Source: G963666705 sp963666705
GTDB lineage: Bacteria > Pseudomonadota > Alphaproteobacteria > CADEGL01
NCBI GenBank assembly: GCA_963666705.2
Contig: CAXXKO010000009.1
Location: 186,001 to 250,000, forward strand
Reading direction: 5' to 3'
Length of the DNA: 64,000 bases
Shown: positions 10,488-19,049 of the stretch, piece after piece
How the letters are laid out: the number at the start of each line of letters is the position of its first letter
Numbering within the stretch: the first letter of the stretch is position 1
Position numbers and translations under genes: made by a program
Notes under the pieces: generated by a model
What the model was told of the DNA's origin: nothing
Database searches by the model: none
The model's input: the letters and a program-made list of their open reading frames with translations, nothing else

Positions 10488-12011
10488 GAGCCTGTCCGAG
10501 AATTCGGATTTGGCTCGACGTGGGTATCGGAGTGTGATTCGTTAAACGGCATGAGCAAAACCTTTCGAGCTTGGGACGTGGATCAGGTCTGGCTGTTGCC
10601 GGCTTCGGTCCATGACTTCGTGCCGGCGGGACACGCGGCGCACCTGGTGCGGGATGCGGTGCGCGAGAGCCTGGACCTGTCGGCGATCTTTGCGGCCTAT
10701 GGCGAGGCGCGCGGCCAGCCGCCCTACCACCCGGTGATGATGGTGGCGCTGTTGCTGTACGCCTACAGCGTCGGCGTCTATTCGTCGCGCCGCATCGCCA
10801 GGGGGTGTGAGGAGCGCGTCGACTTCATGGCGGTGACGGGGATGCAGCGGCCCGACTTCCGCACCATCTCGGATTTCCGCAAGCGCCATCTCGCGGCGCT
10901 GTCGGGGCTGTTCGCGCAGGTGCTGGCCCTGTGCCGCCGGGCGGGGCTGGTCAAGCTCGGCCATGTGGCGCTGGACGGCACCAAGATCAAGGCCAACGCC
11001 TCCAAGCACAAGGCGATGTCTTACGCCCGCATGGTCAGGGCGGAGGCCGGGCTCGAGGCGGTGGTCGAGAGCTGGCTCGATCGGGCGGCGGCGGCCGATG
11101 CGGCGGAGGACGAGGCGTTGGGGGTCGCGGCGCGGGGCGACGAGATGCCGGCCTGGGTCGCCGACAAGGCCAAGCGTCTGGCCAAGATTCGCGAGGCCAA
11201 GGCCGCCCTGGAGGCCGAGGCGCGGGACGCGGCCGCGCGCGCCGCCCAGACGCGGGCGCCGAAGCGCCCGGGACCCAAGCCCAAGCCGCCGGCGGATGTG
11301 CCGGCGGACAAGGCGCAGCGCAACTTCACCGACCCCGAGAGCCGCATCCTCAAGACCAAGGACGGCTTCATCCAGGGCTATAATGCCCAGGCCGCGGTCG
11401 ATGCCAAACGCCAGATCATCGTCGCCCACGCCCTGACCGATTCGACCAGCGACCAGGGCCAGCTCGAACCCCTGATCGACGCCATCGAAGCCAACCTCGG
11501 GCGGCGTCCCAGGGAGATATCGGCGGACGCCGGCTACTGCTCGAAGGCGAACCTGGAGGCCGCCGATAGGCGGGGCATCAAGCCCTACATCGCGACCGGG
11601 CGGCAAAAGCACGGCCAAGCCGCCGCCGTGGGCCCGCGCGCCGCGCCGCCCGGCGGCCGGGTCGCGGCCATGGCGGCCACCCTCAGGCGCGCCGGGCGCC
11701 GCAGCCGCTACCGCCTGCGCAAGCAGACCGTCGAGCCGGTGTTCGGCCAGATCAAGCAGGCCCGGGGCTTCCGTCAGTTCCTGCTGCGCGGCCGTGAGAA
11801 GGTCACATGCGAATGGGCGATGATCTGCACCGCCCACAACCTGGCCAAGCTCGCCGTCGCCCAAGCGCCATGAGACGCCGAGACCAATCATGCCTCTCGC
11901 CGCGCCAAGCCCCTGAAGGCAACCACCCATGAGCCAAACCACCAAAATCACGACAAGACCACTCGCCATCACCCCAATGCTTGCCAACAACATCAAATCT
12001 CGGACAGGCTC
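10488..12011 (+). mobile_element. IS1182-family element with CTAG target duplication
   Basis: This 1524-bp element has inverted ends GAGCCTGTCCGAG at the left and CTCGGACAGGCTC at the right. Both ends are flanked by CTAG (10484-10487 and 12012-12015), a palindromic 4-bp duplication. It carries one transposase gene on the plus strand, opposite to the flanking dnaG and yqeY. The right CTAG is shared with the left end of the adjacent 262-bp palindromic element at 12016, so one inserted at the other's edge. Confidence 0.9.
10551..11873 (+). CDS. IS1182-family transposase
   Basis: This 440-residue DDE transposase has the N-terminal DUF772-type domain (YHPVMMVALLLYAYSVGVYS, PDFRTISDFRKRHL). The catalytic acids are the Asp in HVALDGTKIKANASKHK, the Asp in EISADAGYCSKAN and the Glu in QTVEPVFGQIKQARGF. 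A helical Ala/Glu-rich insertion (about residues 165-245) lies between the first and second motifs, as in other IS1182 members. The start ATG at 10551 gives MSKTFRAWDVDQVWLLP. No internal stop or frameshift is seen, so it should be active. Confidence 0.95.
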   Translation: MSKTFRAWDVDQVWLLPASVHDFVPAGHAAHLVRDAVRESLDLSAIFAAYGEARGQPPYHPVMMVALLLYAYSVGVYSSRRIARGCEERVDFMAVTGMQRPDFRTISDFRKRHLAALSGLFAQVLALCRRAGLVKLGHVALDGTKIKANASKHKAMSYARMVRAEAGLEAVVESWLDRAAAADAAEDEALGVAARGDEMPAWVADKAKRLAKIREAKAALEAEARDAAARAAQTRAPKRPGPKPKPPADVPADKAQRNFTDPESRILKTKDGFIQGYNAQAAVDAKRQIIVAHALTDSTSDQGQLEPLIDAIEANLGRRPREISADAGYCSKANLEAADRRGIKPYIATGRQKHGQAAAVGPRAAPPGGRVAAMAATLRRAGRRSRYRLRKQTVEPVFGQIKQARGFRQFLLRGREKVTCEWAMICTAHNLAKLAVAQAP

Positions 12012-12015
12012 CTAG

Positions 12016-12277
12016 TACCCACTTTCATAATTCCGTGTGCCATACGATCGCTTTTCCCGTCTCCTCGGTAGGAGGGGGTGCGCCGGCGATGCCGGGGCAT
12101 CGTCAAGCATCCCCGACACCCCGAGGGGGCGGGAAAAGCGACCCGGTGGGCGGCGCCCCGAGGCCCCCGGACGTCGTCGCGCGCCGCTTGTGATGCCCCG
12201 GCATCACAGCGCGCCGCGCTCCTAGCCGGGAACCTCGGGGCGCCGTCGTATGGCACACGGAATTATGAAAGTGGGTA
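12016..12277. mobile_element. palindromic CTAG-flanked element (type A, copy 1)
   Basis: This 262-bp non-coding element lies between CTAG at 12012-12015 and CTAG at 12278-12281. Its termini are near-perfect inverted repeats of about 32 bp (TACCCACTTTCATAATTCCG and inward to GCCATACGA). The interior forms two long hairpin arms, one closed by CGCTTTTCCCG/CGGGAAAAGCG and one by CGGCGCCCCGAGG/CCTCGGGGCGCCG, each tipped by a GATGCC-type stem. It is inverted relative to copies 2 and 3. The last 8 bp GGTACTAG are tandemly repeated at 12282-12289, where the second CTAG holds the yqeY stop. No protein is encoded; open frames here are by-products of the palindrome. Confidence 0.9.
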
Positions 12278-12285
12278 CTAGGGTA

Positions 12286-12753
12286 CTAGGCGAGCTGCGC
12301 CTTCGCGATGGCGCTGGCGCTGGCAAAGTCCATCTCACCCGCGTGGCGCCGCTTCAGGAGGCTCATCACCTTGCCCATGTCCTTGAGGCCGCAGGCGCCC
12401 ACCTCCTCGATCGCCACCGCGACGGCCTGCATGGTCTCCTCCCGGCCCAACTGCTCGGGCAGGAAACCCTCGATAATCTCGATCTCCGCGGCCTCCCGGT
12501 CGGCCAGGTCCTGGCGCCCGCCCTTCTTGTAGAGCGCGATCGAGTCGTGGCGCTGCTTCACCATGGTTTGCAGCATCAACAGGATCTCGTCCTCGCCGAT
12601 GCCCTCGGCGTTGCCCTTGCCGCGGGCGGCAATGTCGCGGTCCTTGAGCGCCGCGAGGATGAGACGAAGCGTCGAAGTGGCGAGTGCGTCCTTCGCCTTC
12701 TGGGCTGCCTTCAGATTCTCATTGAGGCGGGTTCGGAACATATTCGCGGACAT
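12286..12753 (-). CDS. yqeY: GatB/YqeY-domain protein
   Basis: This 155-residue protein is in the YqeY family, related to the tRNA-binding tail domain of GatB. It is often encoded beside dnaG and rpoD in alphaproteobacteria. Conserved features are STLRLILAALKDRDI, DEILLMLQTMVKQRHDSI, EIEIIEGFLPEQL and the GKVMSLLKRRHAGEMD tail. The start is uncertain: ATG at 12753 gives MSANMFRTRLNENL and ATG at 12741 gives MFRTRLNENL; neither has a convincing ribosome binding site. The TAG stop is the CTAG 8 bp beyond the palindromic element. The gene is divergent from carA. Its exact role is not established. Confidence 0.9.
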   Translation of the reverse strand: MSANMFRTRLNENLKAAQKAKDALATSTLRLILAALKDRDIAARGKGNAEGIGEDEILLMLQTMVKQRHDSIALYKKGGRQDLADREAAEIEIIEGFLPEQLGREETMQAVAVAIEEVGACGLKDMGKVMSLLKRRHAGEMDFASASAIAKAQLA

Positions 12754-12857
12754 GCCGTGGCCGGGAACGGCGACGTTAAAGGAATTCCCGAGAAATGGCA
12801 AATTTCACCAATTCTGTAACCAATTGTAATTAAATGATCTTCTGAGACGTTGGTGAC

Positions 12858-12886
12858 TTGACGGGACCTTTGCTTTTGCTTATCAA
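12858..12886 (+). promoter_or_regulatory. candidate sigma-70 promoter for carA
   Basis: TTGACG (12858-12863) is followed after 17 bp by TATCAA (12881-12886), a good match to housekeeping promoter spacing. It sits in the AT-rich divergent gap between yqeY and carA, about 135 bp upstream of the carA ATG, leaving a substantial 5' leader. No attenuator was recognised in the leader. Confidence 0.5.
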
Positions 12887-13021
12887 CTCGCTCGATCGTG
12901 ACTTCACGCCGAGGCTCCCGGCGGGCGCCCTCAACGCGGCCGAGTCCCGCGCCGCGGCGGTTTCCGCGCCCCGGACAAGGGGCGATCCCAGCGGCCCAAG
13001 AATACGGAGGATGCGGCGCGC

Positions 13022-14209
13022 ATGCCCGAGGCGCAGCTCAAGCCGGCAGACGCGCGCCCGCCCAAGGGCGCCACGGCGGCGCTGGCCCTGGCCGATGGCA
13101 CGGTCTATTGGGGGCGGGGCCTGGGCGCGGCCGGCACCGCCGTCGGCGAGGTCTGCTTCAACACCGCGATGACGGGGTATCAGGAGATCCTGACCGATCC
13201 CTCCTACGCCGCCCAGATCATCACTTTCACCTTCCCCCATATCGGCAATGTCGGCGCCAACGCGGAGGATATCGAGGCCATCACGCCGGCGGCGCGCGGC
13301 CTGATCCTGCGGGCCGCTATCACCGACCCGTCCAACGCCCGGGCCCTCCAGCATCTCGATGCCTGGCTCGTCGCCATGAAGCTTCCCGGAATTGGTGGGG
13401 TCGACACCCGCGCGCTGACCCGCCGCATCCGCGATCTGGGGGCGCCGGAAGGAGTGCTGACCCACGCGCCCGACGGCCGCTTCGACCTCGCGGCCCTGCG
13501 GGCCCAGGCGGCGGCCTGGCCGGGGCTCGAGGGCATGGACCTCGCCATCGAGGTCACCTGCCGCCAGACCTATAGCTGGGACCAGACCAAGTGGAGCCTG
13601 GGCGGGGGCTACGGCACCCTGAAGGCGCCCCGCCACCACGTCGTCGCCATCGATTACGGCGCCAAGCACAACATCCTCCGCTCTCTGGCCAGCCTCGGCT
13701 GCCGGGTGACGGTGGTGCCGGCGACGGCGACGGCGGAGGATGTCCTGGGCCATGCGCCCGACGGCATCTTCCTCTCGAACGGCCCCGGCGACCCCGCCGC
13801 GACGGGCGAATATGCCGTGCCCACCCTCGTGCGCCTGCTGGAGACGGGCCTGCCCGTCTTCGGCATCTGCCTCGGCCACCAGATCCTCGCCCTCGCCCTC
13901 GGCGGGCGCACCGGCAAGATGCATCACGGCCACAGGGGCGCCAACCACCCGGTCAAGGACCTGGAGACCGGCAAGGTCGAGATCACGAGCCAGAACCACG
14001 GCTTCACGGTCCTCCCTGAGTCCCTGCCCGAGGGCGTCGTCGAGACCCACGTCTCCCTGTTCGACGGCACCCTCGAAGGCCTCGAATGCGTGGGCCGGCC
14101 GGTCTTCTCCGTCCAATACCACCCCGAGGCTTCCCCCGGCCCCCACGACAGCCACCACCTCTTCGAGCGCTTCGTGGCCATGATGGACACCCATGCCCAA
14201 GCGGACTGA
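13022..14209 (+). CDS. carA: carbamoyl-phosphate synthase small (glutaminase) subunit
   Basis: This 395-residue glutaminase subunit supplies ammonia to CarB for carbamoyl phosphate, the precursor of arginine and pyrimidines. The N-terminal CarA-specific domain (TAMTGYQEILTDPSYAAQII, GVDTRALTRRIRD) precedes a class I amidotransferase domain. The nucleophile Cys is in FGICLGHQIL, and the His-Glu pair is in VQYHPEASPGPHDS. The ATG at 13022 follows GGAGG about 9 bp upstream. The 3' end overlaps carB by 17 bp, indicating translational coupling. Confidence 0.97.
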   Translation: MPEAQLKPADARPPKGATAALALADGTVYWGRGLGAAGTAVGEVCFNTAMTGYQEILTDPSYAAQIITFTFPHIGNVGANAEDIEAITPAARGLILRAAITDPSNARALQHLDAWLVAMKLPGIGGVDTRALTRRIRDLGAPEGVLTHAPDGRFDLAALRAQAAAWPGLEGMDLAIEVTCRQTYSWDQTKWSLGGGYGTLKAPRHHVVAIDYGAKHNILRSLASLGCRVTVVPATATAEDVLGHAPDGIFLSNGPGDPAATGEYAVPTLVRLLETGLPVFGICLGHQILALALGGRTGKMHHGHRGANHPVKDLETGKVEITSQNHGFTVLPESLPEGVVETHVSLFDGTLEGLECVGRPVFSVQYHPEASPGPHDSHHLFERFVAMMDTHAQAD

Positions 14210-17200
14210 CATCGAATCCATCCTCATCATCGGCGCCGGGCCGATCGTGATCGGGCAGGCGTGCGAGTTCGATTACTCGGGGGCCCAGGCCTGCAAGGCG
14301 CTCAAGGAAGAGGGCTACCGGGTGTTGCTGGTGAACTCGAACCCGGCGACCATCATGACCGACCCCGGCCTCGCCGACGCCACCTATATCGAGCCCATCA
14401 CGCCCGACTACGTCACCAGCGTGCTCGAGCGCGAGCGCCCAGATGCGGTGCTGTCCACCATGGGTGGGCAGACCGCCCTCAACACGGCCATGGAGCTGGC
14501 GCGCCGCGGCGTTTTCGAGCGGCTCGGCATCGAGCTCATCGGCGCGTCCGAGACGGCCATCGCCAAGGCGGAGGACCGCCGGCTGTTCCACGATGCCATG
14601 GACGCCATTGGCCTCGAGACGCCCAAGAGCCGCCTCATCGACTCCCTCGACGAGGCCTGGTCCTTCATTAAGGAGGTCGGCCTGCCCATCATCGTGCGGC
14701 CGTCCTTCACCTTGGGCGGGCTCGGCGGCGGCGTCGCCTACAACCACGACGAGGTCGAGGACATCGTCCCGGGCGGCCTGCGCGCCTCGCCCGTGGGCCA
14801 GGTCCTGATCGAGGAATCGATGCTGGGCTGGAAGGAATTCGAGCTCGAGATGGTTCGCGACCGGGCCGACAACTGCATCGTCGTGTGCTCGATCGAGAAT
14901 ATCGACCCCATGGGCATCCATACGGGCGACAGCATCACCGTGGCACCCGCGCTCACCCTCACGGACAAGGAATACCAGCGCATGCGCGACGCCGCGATCG
15001 CTATATTGCGCGAGATCGGCGTCGATACCGGCGGCTCGAACGTCCAGTTCGCGGTCGACCCGGCCACCGGGCGCATGGTCGTCATCGAGATGAACCCGCG
15101 GGTCTCGCGCTCCTCGGCCCTGGCCTCGAAGGCGACCGGGTTCCCCATCGCCAAGATCGCCGCCAAGCTCGCCGTCGGCTACACCCTCGACGAGCTGCCG
15201 AACGACATCACCGGCGTCACGCCGGCCTCCTTCGAGCCGACCATCGACTATGTCGTCACCAAGATGCCGCGCTTCACCTTCGAGAAGTTCCCCGGCGCAC
15301 AGCCGATCCTCACCACCTCGATGAAGTCGGTGGGCGAAGCGATGTCGATCGGCCGCACCTTCCCGGAATCCCTGCAGAAGGCCATCCGCTCCATGGAGAC
15401 CGGGCTCACGGGCCTCAACGAGGTCGAGATCGTGGGGGCCGACGCCGCGGACAGCCGGGACGCCGTGCGCGCGGCGCTGGCCACCCCCTCCCCCGACCGC
15501 CTGCTGGTCATCGCCCAGGCCTTCCGCCTCGGCCACGACCTCGAGGAAATCGCCGCCATCAGCAAGTACGACCCCTGGTTCCTGGCCCACATCCAGCATC
15601 TGGTCGAGGTCGAGGCGACGGTGCGCGCGGATGGCCTGCCCGAAGGCGCCGGGGATTTTCTCGACCTCAAGAAGCTCGGCTTCTCCGATGCCCGCCTCGC
15701 CGAGCTGGCCGGCATCGGGGAGGCCGAGGTCGCGGCCAGACGGGCGGCGCTCGCGGTCCGCCCGGTCTACAAGCGCATCGACACCTGCGCCGGCGAGTTC
15801 GCGTCGAAGACGCCCTACATGTACTCGGCCTACGAGGGCGACGGCCTGACGCCGGCGGAATGCGAGGCGGACGTGAGCGATCGCCGGAAAGTCATCATCC
15901 TCGGCGGCGGGCCGAACCGGATCGGCCAGGGCATCGAGTTCGACTATTGCTGCGTGCACGCCGTCTACGGCCTCGGGGAGGCCGGCTACGAGACCATCAT
16001 GGTCAACTGCAACCCCGAGACCGTCTCGACCGACTACGACACGTCCGACCGCCTCTATTTCGAGCCCTTAACGGCCGAGGACGTGATCGAGATCGTGCGC
16101 ACCGAGGAGGCGGCCGGCGAGCTGCTGGGGGTCATCGTGCAGTTCGGCGGCCAGACGCCGCTCAAGCTCGCCGCCGCGCTCGAAGCGGCGCACATCCCCA
16201 TCCTCGGGACCTCGCCCGACGCCATCGACCTCGCCGAGGACCGCGAGCGTTTCCAGAAGCTCCTGCGCCACCTCGACCTGCGCCAGCCGGCCAACGGCAT
16301 CGCCCATTCGCTCGAAGAAGCCGAGGTCGTCGCCAACGACATCGGCTATCCGGTACTGCTGCGCCCGTCCTATGTCCTCGGCGGCCGGGCCATGGAGATC
16401 GTCCACGACCGCGATTCGCTCCACCGCTACGTGCAGGCCGCGGTCAAAGTCTCGGGCGACGACCCGGTCCTCATCGATTCCTACCTCCAGGACGCGACCG
16501 AGGTCGATGTGGACGCCATCTCGGATGGCGAGGCGGTCCATGTGGCCGGCGTCTTGGAGCATATCGAGGAGGCCGGCATCCACTCCGGCGATTCGGCCTG
16601 CTCGCTGCCGCCCTATTCGCTCGGCCAGCCGATCCTGGACGAGATCCACCGCCAGACCGGGCGCCTCGCCCGCGGTCTCGGGGTCGTCGGCCTGATGAAC
16701 GTCCAGTACGCGGTCAAGGGACCGGACGTCTATATCCTCGAAGCCAACCCGCGCGCCAGCCGCACGGTCCCTTTCGTGGCCAAGGCGACCGGCCACCCGA
16801 TCGCCAAGATCGCGGCCCGCGTCATGGCGGGGGAGAAGCTCGCCGATTTCAACCTCTCGCGGCGGGCGATCGGCGATCACGTCGCGGTCAAGGAAGCGGT
16901 CTTCCCCTTCGCGCGCTTCCCCGGCGTCGACATCCTCCTGGGGCCGGAGATGAAGTCCACCGGCGAGGTCATGGGCATCGACACCGATTTCGGCCGTGCC
17001 TTCGCCAAATCCCAGCACGGGTGCGGCAACGACCTGCCGCTGACCGGCACTGTGTTCGTCTCGGTCCGGGACAAGGACAAGCCCAATATCCTGCCCTCGG
17101 CGCGGCGCCTGGCGGCGATGGGGTTCAAGCTGCTGGCGACCCGCGGCACCGCGCGGTTCCTGAGGGGCGAGGGCCTCGAAGTCGAGGAGATCAACAAGGT

Positions 17201-17447
17201 CCTCGAGGGCCGGCCGCATATCGTCGACGCCATGAAGAGCGGCCGCGTCCAGCTCGTCTTCAACACAACCGAGGGTGCGCGCGCCATCGAGGACAGCTTC
17301 AGCCTGCGCCAGGCGGCGCTCCTCAACGACGTCTCCTATTCGACCACCGTGGCCGGGGCCGCGGCCATGGTCGAGGCGATCACCGCGCTGGCGGCCGGAA
17401 AGCTTGATGTGGCGCCCTTGCAGTCCTACTTTATGGGCTCGTTCTGA
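14193..17447 (+). CDS. carB: carbamoyl-phosphate synthase large subunit
   Basis: This full-length subunit of 1084 residues forms carbamoyl phosphate from bicarbonate, ammonia and two ATP. Two homologous halves are visible, each with a pre-ATP-grasp segment (SILIIGAGPIVIGQACEFDY and IILGGGPNRIGQGIEFDY). Each is followed by an ATP-grasp domain with IEMNPRVSRSSALASKATG and ILEANPRASRTVPFVAKATG. The C-terminal MGS-type regulatory domain (MGFKLLATRGTARFL) follows. It begins inside carA (MPKRTDIESILIIGAGP). No disruption is seen. Confidence 0.98.
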   Translation: MPKRTDIESILIIGAGPIVIGQACEFDYSGAQACKALKEEGYRVLLVNSNPATIMTDPGLADATYIEPITPDYVTSVLERERPDAVLSTMGGQTALNTAMELARRGVFERLGIELIGASETAIAKAEDRRLFHDAMDAIGLETPKSRLIDSLDEAWSFIKEVGLPIIVRPSFTLGGLGGGVAYNHDEVEDIVPGGLRASPVGQVLIEESMLGWKEFELEMVRDRADNCIVVCSIENIDPMGIHTGDSITVAPALTLTDKEYQRMRDAAIAILREIGVDTGGSNVQFAVDPATGRMVVIEMNPRVSRSSALASKATGFPIAKIAAKLAVGYTLDELPNDITGVTPASFEPTIDYVVTKMPRFTFEKFPGAQPILTTSMKSVGEAMSIGRTFPESLQKAIRSMETGLTGLNEVEIVGADAADSRDAVRAALATPSPDRLLVIAQAFRLGHDLEEIAAISKYDPWFLAHIQHLVEVEATVRADGLPEGAGDFLDLKKLGFSDARLAELAGIGEAEVAARRAALAVRPVYKRIDTCAGEFASKTPYMYSAYEGDGLTPAECEADVSDRRKVIILGGGPNRIGQGIEFDYCCVHAVYGLGEAGYETIMVNCNPETVSTDYDTSDRLYFEPLTAEDVIEIVRTEEAAGELLGVIVQFGGQTPLKLAAALEAAHIPILGTSPDAIDLAEDRERFQKLLRHLDLRQPANGIAHSLEEAEVVANDIGYPVLLRPSYVLGGRAMEIVHDRDSLHRYVQAAVKVSGDDPVLIDSYLQDATEVDVDAISDGEAVHVAGVLEHIEEAGIHSGDSACSLPPYSLGQPILDEIHRQTGRLARGLGVVGLMNVQYAVKGPDVYILEANPRASRTVPFVAKATGHPIAKIAARVMAGEKLADFNLSRRAIGDHVAVKEAVFPFARFPGVDILLGPEMKSTGEVMGIDTDFGRAFAKSQHGCGNDLPLTGTVFVSVRDKDKPNILPSARRLAAMGFKLLATRGTARFLRGEGLEVEEINKVLEGRPHIVDAMKSGRVQLVFNTTEGARAIEDSFSLRQAALLNDVSYSTTVAGAAAMVEAITALAAGKLDVAPLQSYFMGSF

Positions 17448-17521
17448 TCGGATGGCGAGCGCCCCCGGTCGGGCTAGTGAAATTTTGCCTTCCTGGCAGT
17501 TGAAGCTTCGAGTGACCGCGA

Positions 17522-17995
17522 ATGAACCGAGTTCCCATGACCGCGAGCGGGTACGACCGCTTGCAGGAAGAATTGAAACGCCTCAAGTTCGAGGAGCGGC
17601 CGCAGGTCATTCGTGCCCTCGAGACGGCGCGCGCGCACGGCGACCTCTCCGAAAACGCGGAGTACGAGGCGGCCAAGGAACGCCAGAGCTTCGTCGAGGG
17701 CCGGATCGGCGAGATCGAGGACAAGACGCGGCGCGCCGAGGTCATCGACGTGGCCAGGCTCACGGGCGACGCTGTCAAGTTCGGTGCCACCATCCAGCTC
17801 GTCGATGAGGCTACGGACGAGGAAAGCACCTACCAGATCGTCGGCGCGGACGAATCCGACATCAAGGCCGGGCTGCTTTCGGTCGATGCCCCGCTCGCGC
17901 GCGCGCTGATCACCAAGACCGTGGGCGATACGGTCGAAGTCTCGACGCCGAGCGGCTTCAGGTCCTACGAGATCCTCAAAGTCCAATACCGCTAG
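17522..17995 (+). CDS. greA: transcription elongation factor GreA
   Basis: GreA of 157 residues rescues backtracked RNA polymerase by stimulating transcript cleavage. The N-terminal coiled coil has the conserved tip ARAHGDLSENAEYEAAKE with the acidic residues that reach the active site. The C-terminal FKBP-like domain includes DTVEVSTPSGFRSYEILKV. The start MNRVPMTASGYDRLQEEL is typical. It follows carB by 74 bp, a frequent neighbourhood in alphaproteobacteria, and may share its transcript or use its own promoter in the short gap. Confidence 0.97.
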   Translation: MNRVPMTASGYDRLQEELKRLKFEERPQVIRALETARAHGDLSENAEYEAAKERQSFVEGRIGEIEDKTRRAEVIDVARLTGDAVKFGATIQLVDEATDEESTYQIVGADESDIKAGLLSVDAPLARALITKTVGDTVEVSTPSGFRSYEILKVQYR

Positions 17996-17999
17996 CACC

Positions 18000-18956
18000 A
18001 TGGCCCGGCGCGCCTGGTGCCTGAGCGAGGGGCACGCCGGGATGGAAAGCCAGGTGCTCGGGCTCGCCGAGGCCCTGGACTGCGAATTCGACCTGAAAGT
18101 GGCGCGCCTCCGGCCTCCGTGGAACTATATGCCGCCGGCGCTGGCACTCCCGCCGCGCTCGGCGCCGACCCACGATAGCGACACCCTGGACCCGCCCTGG
18201 CCCGACATCCTGATTAGCTGCGGCCGGCGCAGCGTCGGCCTCGCGATCGCGCTCAAGCGCCGGAGCGGTGGGCGCATCTTCACCGTCCATATCCAGGACC
18301 CCCACGTATCGCCGGCGCGATTCGACCTCCTCGCCGTGCCCGCGCACGACCGGCTCGGGGGCGAGAACGTGATCGCCACCCGCGCCGCCATCCACCGGGT
18401 GACGCCCGAGAAGCTCCAAGCCGCGGCGGCGCGCCTCGCGCCGGCGCTCGCGCATCTGCCGCGCCCGCTGGTGGCCGTCCTCATCGGCGGCTCGAACCGC
18501 CGTTCCCGGCTGACGGCGGCGGTGGTCGGCGGCATCTGCCAGCGCCTCGCCGCGCTCGTGAGCCGGCATGGGGCCGGGCTCGCCGTGACGCCTTCGCGCC
18601 GGACCGGGGCCGAGAACGAGGCCATACTGCGCCGCCACTTGGCGGACCTGCCGGCGGTGATCTGGGACGGCGCCGGCGAGAATCCCTATTTCGGCTATCT
18701 CGGCCTGGCCGACGCGATCGTGGTGACCGGCGATTCCGTCTCCATGGTCTCGGAGGCACTGTCCACGGGCAAGCCCGTCCACGTCATCGAGCTCGGCGGC
18801 GGCTCCGGGCGCTTGCGCGCCTTTCACCGTTCGCTCCGCGACGCCGGCCTTACCCGGCCCCTCACCGACCGCCTCGAGCAGTGGCGCTACACCCCGCCCG
18901 ACGACACGGCGCGCATCGCCGCCGAAGTGCGCCGGCGGATGATGGGCCGGGGATGA
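18000..18956 (+). CDS. ELM1 (DUF1022) family protein
   Basis: This 318-residue protein belongs to the family named after the plant mitochondrial fission factor ELM1, common in alphaproteobacteria and of unproven function. Characteristic segments are WCLSEGHAGMESQVLGLAEA near the N-terminus, PDILISCGRRSVGLAI, VHIQDPHVSPARFDLLAVP and VVTGDSVSMVSEALSTGKPV. The overall pattern resembles a GT-B glycosyltransferase fold, so a role on cell-surface glycans is possible but inferred. It starts 4 bp after greA and is probably co-transcribed. No signal peptide is seen. Confidence 0.85.
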   Translation: MARRAWCLSEGHAGMESQVLGLAEALDCEFDLKVARLRPPWNYMPPALALPPRSAPTHDSDTLDPPWPDILISCGRRSVGLAIALKRRSGGRIFTVHIQDPHVSPARFDLLAVPAHDRLGGENVIATRAAIHRVTPEKLQAAAARLAPALAHLPRPLVAVLIGGSNRRSRLTAAVVGGICQRLAALVSRHGAGLAVTPSRRTGAENEAILRRHLADLPAVIWDGAGENPYFGYLGLADAIVVTGDSVSMVSEALSTGKPVHVIELGGGSGRLRAFHRSLRDAGLTRPLTDRLEQWRYTPPDDTARIAAEVRRRMMGRG

Positions 18957-19049
18957 TCGCGATCGTGGGGTAGAATTCTCGCCGCCGGCCCGGGGAACCG
19001 GGCTATAACCGGCCCGACTCAGCACAGCCCCCGGGAGCGACGGCCCGTC

